Source of the DNA: Pseudomonadota bacterium
GTDB lineage: Bacteria; Pseudomonadota; Alphaproteobacteria; Azospirillales; Azospirillaceae
DNA: 10,284 bases
Assembly: GCA_023412175.1 (NCBI GenBank)
Contig: JAEYOB010000142.1
Span: 1-10,284, forward strand
Reading direction: 5' to 3'
Under the pieces are notes generated by a model, which saw nothing but the letters and a program-made list of their open reading frames with translations, had not been told where the DNA came from and made no database searches. Position numbers and translations under genes: made by a program. This document shows, piece after piece, positions 1 through 5,494 of this stretch (positions are counted from its first letter, which is position 1; every line of letters starts with the position of its first letter).

Positions 1-218
1 CTCCAGTGCCACAGCCGGTGCCCTGCCGCGGTCAGCGCCATGGGCCGGATGGTTCGGTCGAACAACCGCGTGCCGAAAGCGGTTTCCAGTTGACGCACCA
101 CGTGCGACACGGCGGACTGGGTCAATCCCAACTGCCCGGCCGCCCGGGTCATGCTGCCCAGCTCGGCCACGGTGACGAACACCTCGAGGGAATCCAGGTC
201 GAAATCGCGATGGCGCAT
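1..218 (-). CDS. LysR-family transcriptional regulator (N-terminal part, cut by window edge)
   Basis: The minus strand encodes the first 72 residues of a LysR-type regulator and then leaves the window, so the ligand-binding domain is not visible. The opening resembles the family's usual DLDSLEVFVTVAELGSMTRAA, and a helix-turn-helix spans roughly residues 20-45 with the recognition segment LTQSAVSHVVRQLE. The classic end of the DNA-binding domain, RLFDR followed by LTAAG, is at residues 51-66. I chose the ATG at 216-218 because an in-frame stop lies upstream and no other start codon lies between. No clear Shine-Dalgarno precedes it. The gene is divergent from the MmgE/PrpD gene with 179 bp between starts, the usual arrangement for a LysR regulator controlling its neighbour. 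The target and inducer are unknown; control of the MmgE/PrpD gene is inferred from position. Confidence 0.88.
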   Translation of the reverse strand, partial: MRHRDFDLDSLEVFVTVAELGSMTRAAGQLGLTQSAVSHVVRQLETAFGTRLFDRTIRPMALTAAGHRLWHW

Positions 219-397
219 CGGAAACGGCGGGTTCAGTCGGTTGACGGCGGTCGCCGCGGCACCCCGGCAGGGCTCGCCGCAACGGCTTCATCATGACCTG
301 AATTCATTCCAACCATGAAAGTCTTTTCTTGAACTGACAGGCGGAGGGACTCCGTAGGCAGCCTTGCGGGATCTTTCCTGCACAGAGAGCCACCGCC
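219..397. promoter_or_regulatory. Divergent intergenic control region
   Basis: This 179-bp stretch between the LysR start and the GTG start of the MmgE/PrpD gene must hold promoters for both. It contains a cluster of TCAT/ATGA half-sites at 293-319. On the plus strand TTGAAC (329-334) could be a -35 element, but nothing like a good -10 lies 16-18 bp downstream, so no promoter is assigned. A short perfect hairpin, CGGAG-GGA-CTCCG (342-354), lies in the presumed leader of the MmgE/PrpD gene. Confidence 0.55.
293..319. promoter_or_regulatory. Candidate LysR-type operator (TTCAT-N7-ATGAA dyad)
   Basis: Positions 303-319 read TTCATTCCAACCATGAA, a perfect 5-bp inverted repeat with a 7-bp spacer that fits the T-N11-A pattern of LysR-type sites. 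An overlapping dyad, ATGA-N7-TCAT, lies at 293-307, so half-sites recur with even spacing. The cluster is near the middle of the divergent region, about 80 bp from each start codon, where an autoregulating LysR protein would be expected to bind. Binding itself is inference. Confidence 0.45.
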
Positions 398-1798
398 GTG
401 CCCCTCCCTTCTTCCGCCGCCGGCCCGCAACCCGCTGCCCGCCTCATCGGCCACTGGCTGGCCGGGCTGGAACGATCCGCCATTCCCGAGGATGTCGCCT
501 CGGTCGCCCGCGGCTGCATCATCGACACGCTGGGCGTGGCGCTGGCCGGCGCCGGCACCGAAACCGCACGGCTGGCGCGCGAGGAGGCGCTGGACATCCA
601 CGCCGCCGGCCCATCCACCCTGCTGGGGGGCGGGCGCCTGTGCGCCGAAGGGGCCGCCTTCGCCAACGTCGCCGCCGCCCACGCGCTGGATTTCGACGAC
701 AACAGCTACGCCGGCTTCGTCCATGGCTCGGCCGTGGTAGTGCCGACCGCCTTTGCCGCCGTGGAAGCGGCCGGCGGAACCGGAGCCGATCTGCTGACCG
801 CCATGGTCGCGGGGACGGAGGCGCAGTACGCGCTGGCCGTCGCCGTCGGCAACGGGGTCTATCAGGCCGGCTGGTGGACCACCGCGCTGTTCGGCGGCGT
901 CGGCGCAGCCGCAGCCGCGGCAAAGGCCCTTAAACTGGATGGCGATCAGGCGGCCGATGCGGTTGCCTTCGCGATCTGCGGCGCCGGGGGGCTGCGGGCC
1001 TGTTTCGGCACCGGGGCCAAGCCGCTGCTGGCCGCCCAGGCCGCCGCCAACGGGCTGCGCGCCGCGCGTCTGGCCTCCCGCGGCCTGACCGTACCGCACG
1101 GTGTGGTGGAGGACCCCCGCGGCTTCGCCCGGCTTGTGGCGCAGGGCCGTTTCGATCCCACGGCGCTGGAGGCGCTGGGCCGGCGCTGGCATCTGCTCGA
1201 TCCGGGCATCGACACCAAGGCCTATCCGGTCTGCCTTTCCTCGCACGCCGCGGCCGATGCGGTCCGCGATCTGATGGCGGAGCACCGGTTGGCGTCCGTG
1301 GACATCGCCGCGGTGCACTGCCGCGTGCCCCCGGTGGTGGCGGCCAATCTGACCTACGGCCACCCCACCACCCCCGGCGAGGCGCGCTTCAGCCTGCCTT
1401 TCGCGGTGGGCTGCATGATGCTGCACGGCGACCTGACCCTGGAGCATCTGACCCGGCGCGTCCTGGCCGACCCGCTCCTGCACGCCGCCATGGAGCGGGT
1501 AACCATGGATCCCGATCCCGCCTGGAACGAGGATCCCGACCGCGCCCGTCTGGCGCCGGAAGGCGCTGAGGTGACGGTGGAGACCACGGATGGCCGCCGT
1601 CTCGCCCGCTTCTGCGCCTCGGCACGCGGTACGGTCGCCCGGCCGCTACCGGCGGCGGATCATGCCGCAAAGTTCCATGCCTGCGCCGGTCGCGCCATTG
1701 GGGCCGAAGCAGCGTCGATTCTTCACCGGACGTTGCAGGCGGTGGATCTGCTGCCGCAGATCAATGGGTTGTTCGAAAGGCCGAAAGCATGCGGATAA
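398..1798 (+). CDS. MmgE/PrpD-family protein (specific activity unclear)
   Basis: This 466-residue protein is full length for the MmgE/PrpD family, which includes 2-methylcitrate dehydratase, cis-aconitate decarboxylase and an iminodisuccinate epimerase. Family landmarks are present: HALDFDD (95-101), HGSAVVVPTA (109-118), an Ala-rich helix GAAAAAAKALKLD (169-181), GTGAKPL (204-210), DTKAYPVCLSSHAAADA (272-287) and ARFSLPFAVG (329-338). No signal peptide is seen, so it is probably cytoplasmic. The start is a GTG at 398 with only a weak AGAGAG upstream (384-389); no better in-frame ATG is near. Where relatives commonly read GWH or GFH before the Ala-rich helix, this protein has GWW (158-160), so a His aligned with the active-site His159 of human cis-aconitate decarboxylase is replaced by Trp. 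The usual AKxLHxG also reads AKPLLAA. Classical dehydratase or decarboxylase activity is therefore doubtful. An epimerase or lyase acting on a compound handled by the downstream genes is possible but unproven. Confidence 0.9.
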   Translation: MPLPSSAAGPQPAARLIGHWLAGLERSAIPEDVASVARGCIIDTLGVALAGAGTETARLAREEALDIHAAGPSTLLGGGRLCAEGAAFANVAAAHALDFDDNSYAGFVHGSAVVVPTAFAAVEAAGGTGADLLTAMVAGTEAQYALAVAVGNGVYQAGWWTTALFGGVGAAAAAAKALKLDGDQAADAVAFAICGAGGLRACFGTGAKPLLAAQAAANGLRAARLASRGLTVPHGVVEDPRGFARLVAQGRFDPTALEALGRRWHLLDPGIDTKAYPVCLSSHAAADAVRDLMAEHRLASVDIAAVHCRVPPVVAANLTYGHPTTPGEARFSLPFAVGCMMLHGDLTLEHLTRRVLADPLLHAAMERVTMDPDPAWNEDPDRARLAPEGAEVTVETTDGRRLARFCASARGTVARPLPAADHAAKFHACAGRAIGAEAASILHRTLQAVDLLPQINGLFERPKACG

Positions 1799-2117
1799 CA
1801 CCCACATCATGCCGGTTCATTCATAATGACGACAAATTTTCTTCATGATCATTTTGTGCGGCCGTCGCGTGTGATTAAATTTTGAGCACCCTATGCAGCA
1901 CAGAGGAAGTGCGGTTATCGGCTGATATCCTGCATCGATGGACCGCACAAAGTTCAGGCAGAATCATCCCGATAGTCGGTTTGCACAAATTTTGATCGAA
2001 CATCGCGCCACCGGACCGCACCGCCCTCGCTCTTCCCTCCCTTCGAGGCCCTGTGCGACCGTCGAAACAAGTAGAAACCTAAGGTCCGCCAAGGGCCAGC
2101 AAACACGAGGGGCATTC
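1799..2117 (+). promoter_or_regulatory. Upstream control region and leader of the transporter operon
   Basis: This 319-bp gap contains no convincing gene. Its first 200 bp are clearly richer in A+T than the surrounding coding sequence and carry three AAATTTT boxes (1834-1840, 1877-1883, 1987-1993), a palindrome ATGATCAT (around 1844-1851) and TTCAT/ATGA motifs like those in the LysR-side operator. A suboptimal promoter could be TTGTGC (1854-1859) with TTAAAT (1875-1880), but the 15-bp spacer is short. Nearer the gene, GGCCCT (2047-2052) can pair with AGGGCC (2092-2097), enclosing GACC (2057-2060) paired with GGTC (2083-2086), so the messenger leader may be folded. No rho-independent terminator was found for the MmgE/PrpD gene, so read-through is possible. 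An in-frame ATG at 1938 would give a 60-residue extension without signal-peptide character and is rejected as the start. Confidence 0.5.
2108..2112 (+). promoter_or_regulatory. Shine-Dalgarno deciding the binding-protein start
   Basis: AGGGG lies 5 bp before the ATG at 2118 and 8 bp before the next ATG at 2121. Both precede the signal peptide, so this site fixes the true start here rather than at the in-frame ATG at 1938. The exact choice among the three tandem ATGs at 2118, 2121 and 2124 cannot be settled. Confidence 0.6.
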
Positions 2118-3623
2118 ATGATGATGAAACGTATGGTGGCGCGGGCCGTGCTTTCGGCGTTCCTCCTCTCCGGAACCGCGCTGACGGCCCAAGCCGCGGG
2201 CACGCTCAAGGTCTCGGTGGATTCCAACCTGAACACCCTGGATCCCGCCAAGATGAAGGGCGGTCAGGAGTATGTGGCCGCCTACCTGATCTTCAACGGC
2301 CTCACCGTCATCAGCCACGACATGACGCTGAAGCCGGACCTCGCGGAAAGCTGGAAGCACAGCGACGATCTCAAGACCTGGACCTTCCACCTGAAGAAGG
2401 GCGTGAAGTTCCACAACGGCCGCGAGATGGACGCCGAAGACGTCATCGCCACCATCACCCGCATCCAGGACAAGGCGACCGGTTCCACCGCCCGCGTGAA
2501 CTTCGAAATCGTGGAGTCGATGAAGGCGCTGGATCCGCACACCGTCCAGTTCCAGCTGAAGACGCCCTACTCGGGCTTCGCCGAGCTGTTCGGCGAGCGG
2601 CAGGCCCGCATCGTGCCGCGCGACGCCGTCGACACGCTGGCGTCCAAGCCCGTTGGCACCGGGCCGTTCGAATTCGTCTCCTTCGCGCCCGGCGACCGCA
2701 TCGTGCTGAAGCGCAACCCCACCTACTTCGAGGCCGGTCTGCCGAAGCTGGACGAGGTGGTGATCCGCATCCTGCCCGAAGCCGCGGCCCAGGTGGCGGC
2801 GCTGACCACCGGTGAGCTGGATCTGGTCTGGAACCTGCCGCTGGAAGCCATCGACAAGGTCAAGGCCGCTCCGAACCTGAAGGTCGACGCCGTGCCGACC
2901 TCCACCTGGGACGGCGTGATCATGAACGCCGCGGTCAAGCCGTTCGACAACGTGCGCGTCCGCCAGGCGGTGGCCACGGCGCTGGACAAGCAGGCGATCA
3001 CCCAGATCGCGCTGTTCGGCCACGGCACGCCCACCCATTCGCCGATCTCGCCGAGCCATCCCTACTTCAACAAGGATCTGCCGATCGCCAAGGGCGATCC
3101 GGCGGCGGCCAAGAAGATGCTGGCCGAGGCGGGCTATCCCAACGGCTTCGAGGTGACGCTCTACACCCCGGCCGGCCGCGCCACCCGCGAACGCCTGGGC
3201 CTGGCGGTGCGCGAGCTGCTGAAGCCGGCGGGCATCACGGTCAACGTGCAGCGGGTACCCTTCGACGTCTTCCTGAAGGACATCGAGGGCAAGGCCGGCT
3301 TCTACATCGACGGCTTCTTCAGCCGCCCGACCATCGACACCTCCTTCTACCCCTGGTACCACTCGCGCGGTTCGTGGAACAGCGCGCTGTGGAACTACGC
3401 GAACCCGAAGATGGACGAGCTGCTGGACGGCGCCCGCCAGGCCACCAGCGAGGACGAGGCGAAGAAGCTCTACGGGCAGGCCCAGGCGCTGGCCGTCCAG
3501 GACGCGCCCGGCGTCCTCCCCTACGTGATCAACCACGTCAACGGCGTGAACGCCCGGGTGGACGGGTTCAAGTCCCACCCGATGATGTTCCTCGACCTGC
3601 GCAGCGTGTCGGTCGGCAAGTAA
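2118..3623 (+). CDS. ABC transporter periplasmic solute-binding protein, family 5 (dipeptide/oligopeptide type)
   Basis: This is a 501-residue extracytoplasmic binding protein of the SBP_bac_5 family (DppA/OppA/NikA-like). It captures the substrate in the periplasm and delivers it to the permeases encoded next. Residues 1-26 form a signal peptide: MMMKRMVAR charge region, hydrophobic core, then AQA before AGTLKV, a good signal peptidase I site. There is no lipobox Cys, so it should be a soluble periplasmic protein. The family signature is visible as LAESWKHSDDLKTWTFHLKKG followed by VKFHNGREMDAEDV (about residues 75-110). The middle segment VGTGPFEFVSFAPGDRIVLK and PFDNVRVRQAVATALDK are also typical. 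A stem-loop follows the gene and probably favours its expression over the permeases. Members of this family bind dipeptides, glutathione, nickel chelates, opines and other compounds, and sequence alone does not give the ligand. The downstream enzymes suggest a nitrogen-rich substrate. Confidence 0.93.
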   Translation: MMMKRMVARAVLSAFLLSGTALTAQAAGTLKVSVDSNLNTLDPAKMKGGQEYVAAYLIFNGLTVISHDMTLKPDLAESWKHSDDLKTWTFHLKKGVKFHNGREMDAEDVIATITRIQDKATGSTARVNFEIVESMKALDPHTVQFQLKTPYSGFAELFGERQARIVPRDAVDTLASKPVGTGPFEFVSFAPGDRIVLKRNPTYFEAGLPKLDEVVIRILPEAAAQVAALTTGELDLVWNLPLEAIDKVKAAPNLKVDAVPTSTWDGVIMNAAVKPFDNVRVRQAVATALDKQAITQIALFGHGTPTHSPISPSHPYFNKDLPIAKGDPAAAKKMLAEAGYPNGFEVTLYTPAGRATRERLGLAVRELLKPAGITVNVQRVPFDVFLKDIEGKAGFYIDGFFSRPTIDTSFYPWYHSRGSWNSALWNYANPKMDELLDGARQATSEDEAKKLYGQAQALAVQDAPGVLPYVINHVNGVNARVDGFKSHPMMFLDLRSVSVGK

Positions 3624-3633
3624 GGCCGCCAAA

Positions 3634-3661
3634 GGAGCCGGGGCGTCACACCCCCGGCTCC
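3634..3661 (+). other. Intercistronic stem-loop between binding protein and permease genes
   Basis: GGAGCCGGGG (3634-3643) and CCCCGGCTCC (3652-3661) form a perfect 10-bp, very GC-rich stem with an 8-base loop. No run of T follows, so it is not a standard rho-independent terminator. It starts 10 bp after the binding-protein stop codon. Such structures after a binding-protein gene commonly protect the upstream message from 3' exonucleases or attenuate transcription, giving more binding protein than membrane components; that role is inferred here. Confidence 0.7.
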
Positions 3662-3683
3662 CAGGGCCAACGGAAGCTCGTCC

Positions 3684-4640
3684 ATGCTCCTCTACACAAT
3701 CACCCGTCTGGCCTATCTGGCGGTGGTCCTCGCCGTCATGTCGGTCCTGATCTTCCTGGTGACGCAGGCCATGCCGGGCGACGTCGCCCACATGATCGCC
3801 GGGCAGTTCGCCTCGCAGGAGGTGATCGACGCCATCTCGGTCAAGCTCGGCCTCGACCAGCCGCTCATCGTGCAGTACGGCCGCTGGGCCGCCGGCATCC
3901 TGCAAGGGGATCTCGGCCGCTCGCTGGTGCTGGAACAGCCCATCGCCCCCATTCTGGGCGAGGCGCTGGCCCGCTCGCTGGTGCTGGCGGCGGTGGCCCT
4001 GGTGGTGGTGGCCGTGGTCGGCATCGGCTTCGGCGTGCTCGCCGCCGTGCGGCGCGGCAAGCTGGCCGACCAGCTGGTCTCGGGCGTCTCCTACCTCGGC
4101 ATCGCCGTGCCCGACTTCTTCTGGGCCATCGTGCTGGTGCTGGTCTTCGGCAGCTACCTGAAACTGCTGCCCACCGGCGGCTACACGCCGATCTCGGAAG
4201 GTTTCCTGCCCTGGGCGTCGCATCTGGTGCTGCCCGTCGCCACGCTGGTGCTGATGCTGATCGCCCGCATCGCGCGGCTGACCCGGTCCAGCATGATCGA
4301 CGTGCTGCAGACCAACTACGTGAAGTACGCCCGCGCCAAAGGCATGCCGGAGCGCGTCGTGATCCTGCGCCATGCGCTGAGGAACGCGCTGCTGCCGACC
4401 ATCACCGTGCTGGCCATCGACTTCGGCCTGATCCTGGGCGGCGTCGTGGTGATCGAAACTGTCTTCTCCTATCCCGGCATGGGCCGGCTGCTGCTGTTCG
4501 CCATCCAGCGCCACGACCTGCCGCTGATCCAGGCCACCATCCTGATCGTCTCGGCCGCCTACTGCTTCGCCAACCTCGCCGCCGACCTTCTCTACGCCTT
4601 CGTGAACCCCAGGATCCGCCACGGCATGAGGAGCGCCTGA
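3684..4640 (+). CDS. ABC transporter permease, DppB/OppB type
   Basis: This 318-residue inner-membrane protein is the first of the two permease subunits. Six hydrophobic segments are visible near residues 8-30, 98-122, 135-160, 176-197, 240-262 and 281-306. The N-terminal segment and the periplasmic loop with MPGD (30-33) and LGLDQPLIVQY (55-65) are typical of DppB proteins. The cytoplasmic EAA loop that contacts the ATPase reads ARAKGMPERVVILRHALRNA (216-235), followed by LLP. FSYPGMGRLL (261-270) is a further family motif. The ATG at 3684 is preceded by GGAAG (3672-3676) at good spacing. The gene ends one base before the next start, so the two permeases are probably translationally coupled. 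It should pair with the second permease to form the channel. Confidence 0.94.
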   Translation: MLLYTITRLAYLAVVLAVMSVLIFLVTQAMPGDVAHMIAGQFASQEVIDAISVKLGLDQPLIVQYGRWAAGILQGDLGRSLVLEQPIAPILGEALARSLVLAAVALVVVAVVGIGFGVLAAVRRGKLADQLVSGVSYLGIAVPDFFWAIVLVLVFGSYLKLLPTGGYTPISEGFLPWASHLVLPVATLVLMLIARIARLTRSSMIDVLQTNYVKYARAKGMPERVVILRHALRNALLPTITVLAIDFGLILGGVVVIETVFSYPGMGRLLLFAIQRHDLPLIQATILIVSAAYCFANLAADLLYAFVNPRIRHGMRSA

Positions 4641-4641
4641 C

Positions 4642-5490
4642 ATGACCGCCGCGAGCCACACCCGCTCCGCGCCGAAGCGCTGGCCCACCTCGCTCGTGCT
4701 CGGCACCGCCATGCTGGTCCCGCTGCTGGTGGCCGCCATCGCCGGCCCCTGGCTGGCCCCCTATCCCTACGATGAAATGAACATCATGAGCCGGCTGCAG
4801 CCGCCGGGGCCGGACTTCTGGTTCGGCACCGACGAGTACGGCCGCGACGTGTTCAGCCGCACCCTGGTCGGCACCGCCAATTCGCTGCTGATGGGCATCT
4901 CCGCCACCGCCCTCAGCCTGATCATCGGCGTGCCGCTGGGGCTGATCGCCGGCTACAGCCGGGGCCGGGCCGACGAAGCCATCATGCGCACCATGGACGT
5001 GCTGATGTCCTTCCCGCCGATCCTGCTGGGCATCCTGGTGTTGGCCGTCACCCCGCCGGCCCTGTGGAAGGCCATCGTCGCCATCGGCATCGTCTATGTG
5101 CCGCAGGTGGTGCGCCTGACCCGCGCCATCACGCTGGAACTGATGCAGGAGGAGTTCATCACCGCCGCCCGGCTGCGCGGCGAGAGCACCGCCTACATCC
5201 TGTTCCAAGAGATCCTGCCCAACATCTGGCCGCCGCTGGTGGTCGAGGCCAGCCTGCGCGTCGTCTTCGCCATCCTGCTGGGCGCCGCCCTCAGCTTCAT
5301 CGGCATGGGTGCCCAGCCGCCCTCCTCGGACTGGGGCCTGATGATCAGCGAGGCGCGGCCCTTCGTCGAGCAGGCCCCCTGGATCGCACTGTGCCCCGGC
5401 ATCGCCATGGGCGTCACCGTGATCGGCATCAACCTGCTGGGCGACGGACTGCGCGCCGTGCTGGACCCCCGCAACACGGGAGGACACTGA
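4642..5490 (+). CDS. ABC transporter permease, DppC/OppC type
   Basis: This 282-residue inner-membrane protein is the second permease subunit. After a first transmembrane segment (about 17-38) comes the DppC hallmark WFGTDEYGRDVFSR (60-73). Further membrane segments lie near 82-105, 125-150, 205-225 and 249-268. The EAA loop reads AARLRGESTAYILFQEILPN (175-194) and the protein ends with the typical LGDGLRAVLDPR (266-277). The ATG at 4642 lies one base after the upstream stop codon and is preceded by GAGGAG within the end of the previous gene. Four bases separate its stop from the next ATG. It forms the channel together with the DppB-type subunit. Confidence 0.94.
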   Translation: MTAASHTRSAPKRWPTSLVLGTAMLVPLLVAAIAGPWLAPYPYDEMNIMSRLQPPGPDFWFGTDEYGRDVFSRTLVGTANSLLMGISATALSLIIGVPLGLIAGYSRGRADEAIMRTMDVLMSFPPILLGILVLAVTPPALWKAIVAIGIVYVPQVVRLTRAITLELMQEEFITAARLRGESTAYILFQEILPNIWPPLVVEASLRVVFAILLGAALSFIGMGAQPPSSDWGLMISEARPFVEQAPWIALCPGIAMGVTVIGINLLGDGLRAVLDPRNTGGH

Positions 5491-5494
5491 GACC

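Noticed and set aside
6..296. Plus-strand open frame of 96 codons at the left edge
   Set aside because: It lies opposite the clear LysR DNA-binding domain on the minus strand and has no recognisable features.
233..1483. Minus-strand open frame of 416 codons opposite the MmgE/PrpD gene
   Set aside because: Low-complexity Gly/Arg/Ala/His translation with no domain. The plus strand has clear MmgE/PrpD motifs, and it would also occupy the divergent control region.
1817..1829. Small hairpin TCATT-CAT-AATGA after the MmgE/PrpD stop as a terminator
   Set aside because: The stem is only 5 bp and A/T-rich, with no T-run directly after it, so it is too weak to call a terminator.
1938..2117. In-frame upstream extension of the binding protein from ATG 1938
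   Set aside because: It would bury the signal peptide 60 residues inside the protein. It lacks a Shine-Dalgarno, and AGGGG at 2108-2112 supports the start at 2118 or 2121.
2079..4739. Minus-strand open frame of 886 codons opposite the binding-protein and permease genes
   Set aside because: It is a by-product of strong G/C third-position bias on the plus strand. Its translation is His/Gly/Arg/Asp-rich with no recognisable domain, and it lies opposite three clear transporter genes.
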